DNA of 64,000 nucleotides from Arthrobacter cheniae (GCF_003602275.1 NZ_QZVT01000008.1:37221-101220), one strand, 5' to 3'. Numbered from the stretch's first letter, positions 53,941 to 62,867 are shown. The notes: a model not told the origin generated them from the sequence alone. Translations and numbers: made by a program.

Positions 53941-54069
53941 GGCAGCCTCCTGTGGACAGGGTGTGCTTCCCTACGCTACGGAGCTGCGGTTTCGGCAGCA
54001 TTTCCGTGCGCGAAAATCCGTGTGCACGAGTTCCCACCGTGGCGCCGGCCTCGACTACTACCCGACCAC

Positions 54070-55671
54070 TCAGGCGCCGGCGATCGGCCGCCGGGGGATA
54101 ATCTGGAACCGCACTGATGACCCCGGGGCAAGTTGCGCCGCCCGGTCGAGATCCGCCGAGACGACGACCGCGATGACCGGGTACCCGCCCGTCACCGGGT
54201 GGTCGGCGAGGAACAGCAGGGGAAGGCCCGATGGCGGAACCTGCAGGGCTCCCCGCACGGTGCCTTCACTCGGGAGTTCTCCCTTCCTCGTCCGCACCAG
54301 CGCCGGCCCCTCGAGCCGCAGACCGATCCTGTTCGACTGTGGTGTCACCCACCATGGTGTGGCGCACAGGCGGTCGAGTGCCTCGTCGTCGAACCAGTCG
54401 TCCCGTGGCCCCGGAACCACGCGGAGCACTTCCGGGGCCAGCACCGGTCGCGGTACCTCGGGATGACCGACCGTCGAACCCGGCACCGGATCCCCGACGG
54501 CGAGCTGCAAACCCCTGGCGAGTGCGGGTGGCCCGAGCCCGGACATCGAATCGGTGGAGCGGCTCCCCAGCACTTCTTCGACCACGATGCCTCCCCGGAC
54601 CGATGTATAGGCTCGGAGGCCTGATGCCGGCGGCGACTGCAACAGCACTTCTCCATTCCGCAGCAGGAAGGGTGAGCACAGGGCGGGCTCGCGCTCGCGC
54701 CCGTCCGGCATGACGATGGTGAGGCCGACGTCGGCACCGGTCACGGCCAGCACCTGGTCCTCCCTCGCCTCGACTGCCAATCCCCCATTGAGGCTCTCAA
54801 TGGCCGCCGAATCCAGCCCATTACCCACCAGCCTGTTCGCTTGTCGCAGCGCGGCTCGGTCCAGTCCGCCCGCCCCGGCGACCCCGAGGGCCATCAGACC
54901 GATCCTGCCGAGATCCTGGATCGTGCTGTAGAGGCCGGGGTCGACGACGGTGAGCCCCGCGGCGCCGGGCCCGGTCGACACACCGGATCCATCGGTGACG
55001 ACGGCTGCGCCCGGAAGCGCTGCCGAGCCCTCGGTTCCTGGCGACGGGTGAAGCTCGACGAGCTCGCGTACGGCCGTGAACTGCACGCGATTGCCGGGCT
55101 TGATGAGGGCGGGCTCCTTCCGGTGCGTGTCCCACAGGACGGCGTTCGTCCTGCCGATAAGCTGCCAGCCTCCGGGTGAATCCCTCGGATACACCGCAGA
55201 GAACGTCCCGGCGAGCGCTACCGATCCGGCAGGCACGACGGTCCGTGGTGAATCGCGTCGGGATACTTCGAGCCGCGGATCACCCCCGGTGAGGTAGGCG
55301 AAGCCGGGCGCGAAGCCTCCGAAGGCAGCGACCCAGGGGATCGAGGTGTGGGCCGCGACGACGGCCGCCTCGCTGAGGCCGGTCCGGGCAGCGACATCGG
55401 CGAGATCGGCGCCGTCGTACTGGACCTCGATGGTGACCAGGGCGTCGTCCCGGTCGGCCGGGACGGACGGGTCGATCAGCCGGAGCCGTGCCGCGAGGGC
55501 GCCGACCTGGTGTGCTCCCTCCAGCAGGACGAGGAGGGTGCATGCGGCGGCGACCACGTCCACCTGGCCCTCGACGGGGTGCGCGAGCAGGTGCGCCTGG
55601 ACACTGAGCACCTCGGGCAGGCCGGGCAACTCGATGAGCAGCCCGCGATCGCCTGCAGGCCGAAGGGTCAT
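54070..55671 (-). CDS. pxpBC: 5-oxoprolinase PxpB-PxpC fusion
   Basis: 533 aa. The N-terminal part (about 1-200) is PxpB (KipI-like: FGGFAPGFAYLTGGDPRLEVSRRDSPRT, AVYPRDSPGGWQLIGRTN) and the rest PxpC (KipA/biotin-dependent carboxylase-like: VVDPGLYSTIQDLGRIG, GSRSTDSMSGLG). Together with PxpA it cleaves 5-oxoproline with ATP to give glutamate. The two subunits, normally separate, are fused in one reading frame. I choose ATG at 55671; an ATG at 55713 overlapping pxpA is possible. Confidence 0.9.
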   Translation of the reverse strand: MTLRPAGDRGLLIELPGLPEVLSVQAHLLAHPVEGQVDVVAAACTLLVLLEGAHQVGALAARLRLIDPSVPADRDDALVTIEVQYDGADLADVAARTGLSEAAVVAAHTSIPWVAAFGGFAPGFAYLTGGDPRLEVSRRDSPRTVVPAGSVALAGTFSAVYPRDSPGGWQLIGRTNAVLWDTHRKEPALIKPGNRVQFTAVRELVELHPSPGTEGSAALPGAAVVTDGSGVSTGPGAAGLTVVDPGLYSTIQDLGRIGLMALGVAGAGGLDRAALRQANRLVGNGLDSAAIESLNGGLAVEAREDQVLAVTGADVGLTIVMPDGREREPALCSPFLLRNGEVLLQSPPASGLRAYTSVRGGIVVEEVLGSRSTDSMSGLGPPALARGLQLAVGDPVPGSTVGHPEVPRPVLAPEVLRVVPGPRDDWFDDEALDRLCATPWWVTPQSNRIGLRLEGPALVRTRKGELPSEGTVRGALQVPPSGLPLLFLADHPVTGGYPVIAVVVSADLDRAAQLAPGSSVRFQIIPRRPIAGA

Positions 55672-55699
55672 GCCTGCGTGGTCTGTGCGGCCGAAGCCG

Positions 55700-56455
55700 T
55701 CAGGCGAAGGCATCGATGTCCACGCCCGCGGCGGTCAGGGCCTTGCGCACTGCTGCGGCCATTGCAACTGCACCGGGAGTGTCACCATGCACGCAGATGC
55801 TCTCGGCGTTGATTCCGATGCGTGACCCGTCGATCGCGAGGACCTCACCGTCGGTCGCTATTCGCAGGACATGATCGACGACGTCGGACTCGCTGTGCAG
55901 TACAGACCCCGCTTCGCGCCGGGAGACGAGGGCGCCGTCGGGCTGGTACGCGCGATCCGCGAAGGCCTCGACGACCGTGCGCAACCCGGCCGAACGCGCC
56001 TCGGCTTCGATCACGGTGTTCGGCAGCACCAGCAGCGGAAGTGCGTCATCGATTTCACGGACAGCCTGAACCACCGCACGGGCCTGGAGTTCGTGGACGG
56101 CGATGGTGTTGTAGAGGGCGCCGTGGGGCTTGACGTACCTGACCGTTGTCCCGGCCGCGCGGGCGAGCGCCTGCAGGGCCCCGATCTGGTAGACGACGTC
56201 ATTGGTCAGTTCCGCAGGCTCGACGTCGATGAACCGCCGCCCGAACCCGGCGAGGTCCCGGTATCCGGGGTGCGCGCCGACGCTGACACCGGCGGCCGCG
56301 GCCGCTGCACAGGTGGCACGGATGCCGGTAGCATCACCGGCGTGGAAGCCGCAGGCCACGTTCGCACTCGACACGGACTCGATGATGCGCGCGTCATCAC
56401 CGAACGTCCAGTTGCCGAAGGATTCCCCGACGTCGCTGTTCAGGTCGATTGCCAC
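55700..56455 (-). CDS. pxpA: PxpA, 5-oxoprolinase subunit A
   Basis: 251 aa, LamB/YcsF family. The signatures are [67 protein letters not shown] and [14 protein letters not shown]. It works with the PxpBC fusion encoded 28 bp downstream to recycle 5-oxoproline. It starts with GTG at 56455. Confidence 0.93.
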   Translation of the reverse strand: MAIDLNSDVGESFGNWTFGDDARIIESVSSANVACGFHAGDATGIRATCAAAAAAGVSVGAHPGYRDLAGFGRRFIDVEPAELTNDVVYQIGALQALARAAGTTVRYVKPHGALYNTIAVHELQARAVVQAVREIDDALPLLVLPNTVIEAEARSAGLRTVVEAFADRAYQPDGALVSRREAGSVLHSESDVVDHVLRIATDGEVLAIDGSRIGINAESICVHGDTPGAVAMAAAVRKALTAAGVDIDAFA

Positions 56456-56556
56456 TGGCAGCCTTCGTCTCGGATTCCAGTCATGGTCAAGTCAAACATG
56501 CCCTCCGGCAGCGCCAGGAGAAGGCTTCCACCCGGAGCCCCGTGGAGACACGGGCT

Positions 56557-56817
56557 TCAGGGCTCGGACCGGAAGCCGGTCAGCTTGTGCGAGCCGTCGC
56601 AGTAGGGCTTCAGCACGGACGCTCCGCACCGGCAGAGTGCTACGGTCCGGCGGGTCCGGGGCAGTTCCTCGCCGTCGGCGCCGACCAGTTCGAAATCGCC
56701 GCGGATGAGCAGTGGCCCATTGGGACAGGCGACGATGGACACCGGGGCGGCGTTGCCGGAATTCAGTGACCGCTCGGGCACGGGGACCGGTGCCTTCGGC
56801 GTCATGTCCGCAGTCAC
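56557..56817 (-). CDS. CDGSH iron-sulfur domain protein
   Basis: 86 aa. CRCGASVLKPYCDGSH gives the three-Cys one-His set of a CDGSH [2Fe-2S] cluster. The N-terminal part (ACPNGPLLIRGDFELVG) is typical of bacterial single-CDGSH proteins. It starts with GTG at 56817, overlapping the previous stop by 4 bp, so it is translated together with the diiron oxidase-like protein. Redox or iron-handling role inferred. Confidence 0.9.
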   Translation of the reverse strand: MTADMTPKAPVPVPERSLNSGNAAPVSIVACPNGPLLIRGDFELVGADGEELPRTRRTVALCRCGASVLKPYCDGSHKLTGFRSEP

Positions 56818-57848
56818 GACGCCATCGCAGCCGAGGGTCGCAAGGACGAGCGGCCACTCTCCCAGGCCTCCATGATGTGGATCGTCATCCGGGTGTCGAT
56901 GGCGAGTCCGGCGGCAGCGCCGAACAGCACGTCCTGCAGGAGGCCTGGATCGGACTCGACCAGGCCGCCCGCCATGTCCCGGCCGGCGATCTGCTCGTGG
57001 ACGGCATCCGCTTCGACGTGCTCGTCGAAGTACTCCGTCGCGCCCTCCCCGTACCCGTGGCGCTTGAATCCGCGTGAGTACAGGCGATTGGGCTGGGAAG
57101 AGGTCATCTCGTACGCGGCGAGATGCCCGACCGCCGCTCCCCGCAGCCTGCGGTTCAGCCCGAAGAGTGACATCACATTGTTCGTGGCCAGCGTGATCGC
57201 AGGCGCGGCGTCCAGATAGGCGCCGTACGTGTCATCCATACCGAGCTCTCGCATGGTGCGGGCAAAGAGGGCGGAGTGCATGCGGGCCGGAAGACCGTTG
57301 CCGTACTCGTCCGCCTGGATCTCCACCAAGGCCGCCTTCGCACGGCCGGACAACCTCGGGATGGCGAACGTGTGCGGGTCCGCCTCCTTGAGCTGGAAGA
57401 TGGACTTGTGCACGGCGAACTCGTGCAACTGGTCATCCGTGGCGGACTTCGCCACGAAGCGGGACATGCTGGGCCCCGAGTCCGCACCCGTCATGCGGAA
57501 GAGCTCCGCACACACGGCCTCACTCGTGGTGCCGGGCAGGTCGCCGAGGATCACCTCGTCGCGGACCCTGCGCTCGAATGCCTTCTCGATCTGCTGTCGC
57601 ACGCGCAGCAGATCCGGATTCCATTCCCAGTCGTCGCCGGCTTCATCGATGCCGCTGTAGTGCAGCTCGTACAGACAGAAGAGCGCGAGCTGCAGGTCGT
57701 CGTCATACAGGATGTCCGGTACAGCGGCCACGGCTTCCTCGACGAGCGTGGCCAATCGGGCGAGGGAGTCCTGTCCGGCGTCGACCGTTCCGGTGATGGT
57801 GTTCAGGACAAGGGTGCTGATCTCTCCGCGCGGGGAGGGTTGCTTCAT
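56814..57848 (-). CDS. Heme-oxygenase-like diiron (iron-containing redox) protein
   Basis: 344 aa, iron-containing redox enzyme family (HDO superfamily). Candidate metal ligands are Glu/His in LYELHYSG, Glu and Asp in EIQADEYGNG, and Asp, Glu, His in YFDEHVEADAVHE. Members include diiron oxygenases acting on fatty acids or amino acids; the substrate here is unknown. ATG 57848. It is overlapped by the CDGSH gene and preceded by a TAAGC-type palindrome at 57897. Confidence 0.85.
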   Translation of the reverse strand: MKQPSPRGEISTLVLNTITGTVDAGQDSLARLATLVEEAVAAVPDILYDDDLQLALFCLYELHYSGIDEAGDDWEWNPDLLRVRQQIEKAFERRVRDEVILGDLPGTTSEAVCAELFRMTGADSGPSMSRFVAKSATDDQLHEFAVHKSIFQLKEADPHTFAIPRLSGRAKAALVEIQADEYGNGLPARMHSALFARTMRELGMDDTYGAYLDAAPAITLATNNVMSLFGLNRRLRGAAVGHLAAYEMTSSQPNRLYSRGFKRHGYGEGATEYFDEHVEADAVHEQIAGRDMAGGLVESDPGLLQDVLFGAAAGLAIDTRMTIHIMEAWESGRSSLRPSAAMAS

Positions 57849-57896
57849 CAAAGGCCTCTTCTGTCGACGTGCGTACGCGCTGGGTGCGGCAGTAAT

Positions 57897-57912
57897 GCTA
57901 AGCGTACTTTGC
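57897..57912 (-). promoter_or_regulatory. TAAGC-type element, diiron protein gene
   Basis: GCTAAGCGTACTTTGC on the plus strand, 48 bp upstream of the diiron gene start. It shares CTAAGCGTACTT with the element at 59564. Confidence 0.5.
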
Positions 57913-58075
57913 TTCTATCGGTGGGAAGTGCTCCTCGCTCGTGCACCCGGCACCTCGGGGCCGGGTTGCACCACGGCCCGGATGGACACGACGACGCCGG
58001 ACCGCCGGTTCTCGGGGGAACCTGCCGATCCGGCGTCGTTTCCAGTGTTCTTCGCTGGGCCGGGAACGCTTTGTA

Positions 58076-58531
58076 CTAGGCCCGGCGCGTGGTGTCCCGC
58101 TTGCGGCTCAGGGCCAGCGCTAGAGCGATCATGGCCACAGCAAGGAAGAGGTGGAGCCAGTTGTCCGCGCTGTTCACAGGCACGAAGTTGGCCGCGGAGT
58201 CCTGGCCGATGACGAGCCCGTAGATCCACAGGATGGCATAGATGATGCCGCCACCGAGGAGGTAGTTGCGGGCCCCCGATACCGTCTTCGCCATCGCGAG
58301 ACCCGCGACACCGAAGAGGAGGTGCACGATGTTGTGGAGGATCGAGACCTGGAAGATGCCGAGCAGCATCGCCTGCGACTCGTGGCCGGCGAACATCATC
58401 GTGTTGTAGTTGGAGGTGATCCCCGGGATGAATCCGAGGATTCCGACCAGCAGGAAGACGGCGCCCATTGCCTGCGCAGCCCGCTGCAGGGTGGTCCGGC
58501 CGTTATCCGTGCGGTTATTCGTACTTGTCAT
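58076..58531 (-). CDS. DUF4383 membrane protein
   Basis: 151 aa with four membrane helices. Family segments: FLLVGILGFIPGIT, QVSILHNIVHLLFGVAGLAMA and NWLHLFLAVAMIALAL. DUF4383 proteins are common in stress loci of actinobacteria, with no known activity. It follows the manganese catalase gene by 33 bp and is probably co-transcribed with it. Confidence 0.88.
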   Translation of the reverse strand: MTSTNNRTDNGRTTLQRAAQAMGAVFLLVGILGFIPGITSNYNTMMFAGHESQAMLLGIFQVSILHNIVHLLFGVAGLAMAKTVSGARNYLLGGGIIYAILWIYGLVIGQDSAANFVPVNSADNWLHLFLAVAMIALALALSRKRDTTRRA

Positions 58532-58564
58532 GACGATCTCCTTCTCTTCGGATAGTGCGAACAG

Positions 58565-59446
58565 TTATTCGCGGTTGAGTTTGTCCTGGACGGTGCCGGC
58601 CATCTTCTCCACGGTGTTCGGGATCTCGGTGGTGCCGTAGAAGCGCGCATCCGGGTGGGTGGGCGGAGGCATGGGGGCCGACGTCGTCGGACCCTCGTGG
58701 TAGGTGAACTCACCCTTGCCGTCCGGCGTCGGACCCGAGGCCCAGCTGCCCTCGGACGCCGTCTTGCCATCCGAGAAGTTCAGGTATTGGTAGGACACCT
58801 CACGGGCTTCCTTCTTGATCGGGAAGTTGCTGGGCACCGGAAGCTCCTCCATCTTGGATTCCTGCAGCTCCCTGGCAGCGGCGATCCACTGGTTCTGGTG
58901 CATGGTGTCGCGCGCCAGGAGGAAGGAGAGCATATCCCTCACGCCATGATCGTCCGTCATGTGGTACAGGCGGGCTACCTGGAGCCGCCCCTGCATCTCC
59001 GCGTTGGCATTTGCGGTGAAGTCCGCGAGCAGATTTCCGCTCGCCGTGATGTAGCTTCCCTGCCAGGGGTTGCCATTGCTGTCCGCGGCACGTGCCCCCG
59101 CTCCAGCCACGATGGCCTGCTGCATATCGGTTCCCCCGATGACCGCTGCGACCGCTGGATCGGCCTGGATGGAGTCCTCCGTTATACCCAGGGGTGCCTT
59201 CTCGAGGAGCTGCGCGATCATCGTCGCAAGCATCTCGACGTGGCCCATCTCCTCCGCACCGATGCCGAAAAGCAGGTCACGGTACTTGCCGGGGATGTGG
59301 GCGTTCCAGGCTTGGAAGCTGTACTGCAGCGCCACGGTGATCTCGCCGTACTGGCCGCCGAGCACCTCCTGGAGCTTACGAGCGTAGACGGCGTCGGGCT
59401 TGTCCGGGTTGGCCTTGTACTGGAGTTCCTGTTTGTGGAAAAACAC
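58565..59446 (-). CDS. Manganese catalase
   Basis: 293 aa, ferritin-like dimanganese catalase. Ligand regions: Glu in GQYGEITVAL, Glu and His in AEEMGHVEML, Glu in NAEMQGRLQ, and His in RDTMHQNQW. Start GTG at 59446, preceded by GGAGG at 10 nt; the reading frame above it is the ribosome site itself. The C-terminal region is Pro/Thr/Gly-rich but lacks the repeats of the other catalase at 27175. A TAAGC palindrome lies 117 bp upstream. Confidence 0.92.
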   Translation of the reverse strand: MFFHKQELQYKANPDKPDAVYARKLQEVLGGQYGEITVALQYSFQAWNAHIPGKYRDLLFGIGAEEMGHVEMLATMIAQLLEKAPLGITEDSIQADPAVAAVIGGTDMQQAIVAGAGARAADSNGNPWQGSYITASGNLLADFTANANAEMQGRLQVARLYHMTDDHGVRDMLSFLLARDTMHQNQWIAAARELQESKMEELPVPSNFPIKKEAREVSYQYLNFSDGKTASEGSWASGPTPDGKGEFTYHEGPTTSAPMPPPTHPDARFYGTTEIPNTVEKMAGTVQDKLNRE

Positions 59447-59563
59447 GGGGTGGTTTCCTCCCAACGTCAGGTCCCCTAGGGGTTGGTCCGCCCCTTCTGG
59501 AAGCGGCCGCGGAGGGGTCCTCTTGATTCCACGCTAGCCATGCAACTAGGATTTTCGGTAGAT

Positions 59564-59577
59564 AGTAAGCGTACTTA
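59564..59577 (-). promoter_or_regulatory. TAAGC-type palindrome, manganese catalase
   Basis: AGTAAGCGTACTTA, an imperfect palindrome in the divergent region between the catalase and LEA-like operon. On the minus strand it is followed by TAGCGT, a plausible -10. Confidence 0.55.
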
Positions 59578-59620
59578 TTTAGAAGTTGCGGTTTCTCGAC
59601 AAAGAGCTTGCATGGTTGAT

Positions 59621-59636
59621 GGTAAGCATGCTTAGC
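59621..59636 (+). promoter_or_regulatory. TAAGC-type perfect palindrome, LEA-like operon
   Basis: GGTAAGCATGCTTAGC contains the perfect 12-bp palindrome TAAGCATGCTTA, 94 bp upstream of the LEA-like gene. It is the clearest copy of the recurring element. Confidence 0.6.
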
Positions 59637-59730
59637 TTCAGTGACACGTCCAGCACGAGATGCCGGACCATCGCATCGAGAACACGATGGAGCGTCCGCT
59701 TTAACGGCAATATCAACGTAAGGAATCACC

Positions 59731-60603
59731 ATGACTACGCAGAATTGGCCGCAGGATCCCCTGGTTCCCTCCACGACCGGCAACGAGGCGTCCACCTCTG
59801 ACCTCGGAGCCCACCAGCTCGGCACCTCGGATCTCACCGGCGGCACTACCGGCTCGAACGACTCGAAGACCTCCGTCGCGAAGGACCAGGCCAAGCAGGT
59901 AGGCCAGGACGGCAAGGAAGCAGCGAAGAACGTGGCCGGCACCGCCGCGTCCGAGGCGAAGAACGTCGCCGGCACAGCCGCATCCGAGGCGAAGAATGTC
60001 GCCGCCGAGGCGGGTTCGCAGGCCAAGAATCTCCTGGGCACGGTCACCTCCGAGGTCAAGAACCAGGCAGGCACGCAGCAGCAGAAGATCACCGAAGGTA
60101 TTCGCGGCATCTCCGACGAGCTCAAGTCGATGGCCGAGAAGTCGGACAATCACATGGTGTCCAACATCGTTCAGCAGGCATCGCAGCGCACCGGCTCCGC
60201 AGCCAGCTGGCTCGAAGGCCGCGACGCCACCGACATCCTTGAGGACGTCAAGGCTTTCGCCCGGCGCAAGCCCGGCGCGTTCCTCGCAATCGCAGCCGGT
60301 TCCGGGCTCCTCGTCGGACGTCTGACCCGCGGAATGACGGGCAACCGCGACTCGAACACGACGTCGAGCGGCCAGAACGCCTCGTCTACCGGCACCAGCA
60401 CTGCAGGCACGTACGGCGGCTACACCGAGGTCGGCTCCGACAGCTACAGCGGAGTTCCCGCCACGGGTGGTTTCGGTGAGACCCGCGGTCAGCACGTGGC
60501 CGGCTCGAATCCGGCCTTCGTCGACCCCACGGACGACTACCCGACCATCCCGCCGGGCACCCCTCCCGTAGGGACCCTTCCGAATGACGGGAGCCTGCGC
60601 TGA
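59731..60603 (+). CDS. LEA-like repeat protein
   Basis: 290 aa, first gene of a three-gene operon. The N-terminal half is hydrophilic with repeated VAGTAASEAKN / EAGSQAKN units (about 60-115), resembling late embryogenesis abundant-type repeats. A putative hydrophobic helix (KPGAFLAIAAGSGLLVGRLT) lies at about 180-200, and the C-terminal third is Gly/Ser/Thr-rich. The function is unknown; a desiccation role is inferred from the style and neighbours. Confidence 0.75.
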   Translation: MTTQNWPQDPLVPSTTGNEASTSDLGAHQLGTSDLTGGTTGSNDSKTSVAKDQAKQVGQDGKEAAKNVAGTAASEAKNVAGTAASEAKNVAAEAGSQAKNLLGTVTSEVKNQAGTQQQKITEGIRGISDELKSMAEKSDNHMVSNIVQQASQRTGSAASWLEGRDATDILEDVKAFARRKPGAFLAIAAGSGLLVGRLTRGMTGNRDSNTTSSGQNASSTGTSTAGTYGGYTEVGSDSYSGVPATGGFGETRGQHVAGSNPAFVDPTDDYPTIPPGTPPVGTLPNDGSLR

Positions 60604-61055
60604 TGAGTGAGGCATACACCAGCGGCGCGCATCAGGCCGCCGCCCCCCTGCCGACCGAGGCCGAGCAGCGCTCGGCCGACGCCACGGTCGGCGAACTGCT
60701 CGGGGAGGTGACGAAGAACCTCTCGAAGCTGATGCGGCAGGAAGTCGCGCTGGCGAAAGCCGAAGCCACGGAGTCCGCGAAGGTAGCCGGAAAGGGTGCC
60801 GGCATGTTCGCCGGAGCTGCGATCGGTGGTCACTTCGTCCTCCTGTTCCTCTCCCTCGCCCTCATGTGGGGACTCGACGCACTCATGCCGATCGGCTGGG
60901 CCGCCGTCATCGTCGCCGTCATCTGGGGCATCATCGCCGCAGTGCTGGCAGCCAAGGGCAAGAAGGAAATGCAGCAGGTCAAGGGCCTCCCCCAAACCGC
61001 GGAGACCGTCAAAGAGATCCCACCGACACTGAAACCAGGTGAGCAGACACGATGA
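60603..61055 (+). CDS. Actinobacterial Holin-X family protein
   Basis: 150 aa, DUF1469/Phage_holin_3_6 (Holin-X) family, though not a phage protein. The pattern VGELLGEVTKNLSKLMRQEVALAKAEATESAK is followed by two membrane helices and a basic Lys-rich tail. The ATG shares a base with the previous stop (TGATG). Membrane organisation function is unproven. Confidence 0.88.
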   Translation: MSEAYTSGAHQAAAPLPTEAEQRSADATVGELLGEVTKNLSKLMRQEVALAKAEATESAKVAGKGAGMFAGAAIGGHFVLLFLSLALMWGLDALMPIGWAAVIVAVIWGIIAAVLAAKGKKEMQQVKGLPQTAETVKEIPPTLKPGEQTR

Positions 61056-61768
61056 GCCAGACGCCAGAAGAAATCCGCGCAGATATCGAACGTACCCGCA
61101 TGGAGTTGGGCACCGACGTCGACGCAGTGGCAGACAAGGTCAACCCTGCCAACATCGCACACCGACAGACCGAGAAGGTCAAGAACAGCTTCAGTAACGT
61201 CAGGGAGACCGTCATGGGCAAGGCCGAGGACGTCAAGGATTCCGTACTCGGCAAGGCCGAGGACGTGAAGGACACGGTTGCGGACAAGGCCGGGCATGCC
61301 AAGGGCAAGGCCGGAAGCGGCCTGGGCAATGCCCACTCAGCCACCGGAACCGCGAAGGACAAGCTGCACAGCGCCGGCCAGGCCGCCCAGGGCGCACCTC
61401 ACCAGCTCAGCAGCAAGGCCGCGGGCAACCCGCTCGCTGCCGGCCTGATCGCCTTCGGCGCCGGCCTTCTCGTCGCCAGCATCATCCCGGCGACTCAGAA
61501 GGAGCAGCAGGCCGCTTCGCAGCTCAAGGAGCAGGTCGCTCCCTTGAAGGAAAAGGTCACCGAGGCAGCCAAGCAGGTCGTCGCGGAGGTCAAGGAGCCT
61601 GCCCAGGAGGCCGTGCAGTCCGTCAAGGAGTCGGCCACCGATTCGGTCCAGACGGTGAAGGGCGAGGGGCAGCACGCCGCTGGTCAGGTCAAGGACCAGG
61701 GCCAGCAGGCTGCAAGTGATGTCAAGGGCAGCGCCCAGGGCGCGAAGTCCAGCGTCCAGCAGAGCTGA
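61052..61768 (+). CDS. DUF3618 protein with LEA-like repeats
   Basis: 238 aa. The N-terminal DUF3618 domain (TPEEIRADIERTRMELGTDVDAVADKVNPANI) is followed by repeats of KAEDVKDSVLG / KAEDVKDTVAD, a hydrophobic helix (AGLIAFGAGLLVASIIPAT) and a long charged coiled-coil-like tail. It overlaps Holin-X by 4 bp. With the LEA-like and Holin-X proteins it makes a classic actinobacterial membrane-stress module. Confidence 0.88.
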   Translation: MSQTPEEIRADIERTRMELGTDVDAVADKVNPANIAHRQTEKVKNSFSNVRETVMGKAEDVKDSVLGKAEDVKDTVADKAGHAKGKAGSGLGNAHSATGTAKDKLHSAGQAAQGAPHQLSSKAAGNPLAAGLIAFGAGLLVASIIPATQKEQQAASQLKEQVAPLKEKVTEAAKQVVAEVKEPAQEAVQSVKESATDSVQTVKGEGQHAAGQVKDQGQQAASDVKGSAQGAKSSVQQS

Positions 61769-61786
61769 TATACGTTCCAGAGCTCA

Positions 61787-61831
61787 CGAGGGAGGCCGTC
61801 GGATTCGTCCGGCGACCTCCCTCGGCTTTTT
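61787..61831 (+). terminator. Rho-independent terminator after DUF3618 gene
   Basis: CGAGGGAGG with its extension CCGTCGGA pairs with TCCGGCG and ACCTCCCTCG, followed by GGCTTTTTG. It is one of the few terminators here with a T tract. It is followed by three tandem copies of a CCACCGA-containing sequence at 61838-61873. Confidence 0.8.
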
Positions 61832-61923
61832 GTCCTGAATCCCACCGAACATTCCACCGAGAATCCCACCGAGGCGTCCGTAGACGCTGACGTTATCTCC
61901 GGTGCGCCTGCAGCAAGGCACCA

Positions 61924-62514
61924 TCAGCTGAGCATCACCCCTGCCTCCGCCAGACCGACAATGGGTTGCCGATACTCCACGGAGAGAATCTCGAGCATTG
62001 CCTCGGCGTACTGCTCATTGGTGCTGCCGATGGCGTCCCGCACGTAGGCCACCCGAAAGTTTCCTGCGAACGCGTCCGCGCCGGTATGCGCCACACAGTT
62101 GTGCGTCGAGACACCGGCGAGTACGAGGTGTTCGACCCCAAGGCTTCGCAGCCGCTCTGCCAGGTCGGTACCGAAAAAGGCGCTGTCCCGGGTCTTCGTC
62201 ACCGTCTCCAGCCCGTCCACGCGAAGCCCCTGCACGGGGTCGGCCTGGTGGGATCCGCGGAAGATGAAGCCCTGGTCGTCGTCGAGCATCGACAGCGTCC
62301 ACGAGGAACGATCGCTCAGGTGCTCCGTGCGTGCCACGAGAACCGGGGCACCGCTCCGGACCGCTGTGTCGATGAGCGTGTTGCAGGCCGTCACCAGGGC
62401 GGACCGGGACCGTGCAAGCAACTCGTCCTCAAAGAAAGCATTCTGCATGTCGATGACCAGCAGGGCCGTCCTGTTACGGGTGGTGGCTGCCGAGGACGCG
62501 TCAGAGGGCGGCAT
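61924..62514 (-). CDS. Isochorismatase-family hydrolase
   Basis: 196 aa, cysteine hydrolase family. Catalytic Asp in LLVIDMQNAFF, Lys in TVTKTRDSAF, Cys in LAGVSTHNCVAHT. Related to nicotinamidase/ureidoacrylate hydrolase; the substrate is unknown. The start is ATG at 62514, close to the first conserved strand; an ATG at 62613 would add 33 Arg/Ser-rich residues. The upstream small frame overlaps it. Confidence 0.82.
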   Translation of the reverse strand: MPPSDASSAATTRNRTALLVIDMQNAFFEDELLARSRSALVTACNTLIDTAVRSGAPVLVARTEHLSDRSSWTLSMLDDDQGFIFRGSHQADPVQGLRVDGLETVTKTRDSAFFGTDLAERLRSLGVEHLVLAGVSTHNCVAHTGADAFAGNFRVAYVRDAIGSTNEQYAEAMLEILSVEYRQPIVGLAEAGVMLS

Positions 62515-62713
62515 GCTGTTCACAGCGGCGACGGAGCGGCTGCTCGACGAGCGCCTGCCGCCTTTCAACCCGCCCCACTGTCGCGGAAGCCGGCGCGAAG
62601 TATGTTGATCCATCGGTCAGAGCCTGACGGATGATCCGCACCAAGGCCCTGCCGGGTCCGTCGCGCTCGAACTCGACCTCCTCGCGGGAGGGAAGACGTA
62701 CTGCTGACACCAT
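62501..62713 (-). CDS. 70-aa hypothetical protein upstream of isochorismatase
   Basis: The frame (MVSAVRLPSREEVEFERDGP then RALVRIIRQALTDGSTYFA) overlaps the isochorismatase start by 14 bp and could be coupled to it. GGAAAGG precedes the ATG closely. No family; the last third is Arg-rich. Confidence 0.4.
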   Translation of the reverse strand: MVSAVRLPSREEVEFERDGPGRALVRIIRQALTDGSTYFAPASATVGRVERRQALVEQPLRRRCEQHAAL

Positions 62714-62867
62714 GGCCTTTCCGCAGTTCCACGTTCCGCCGCATCCGACCCAAGGAGTGGGTCGATCCGGTGGTTGGACCTTTCGGCCATCCTACGAAAC
62801 AGGATGAGCGGGGGGAAGCGCCGCCTATACGTGGTGAGGGGCCTGGACACTACTGGAGCCGAGGGGA

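Noticed and set aside
60603..61055. Holin-family gene considered as a sign of prophage
   Set aside because: Neighbours are DUF3618 and LEA-like genes, a normal chromosomal arrangement; no phage structural genes.
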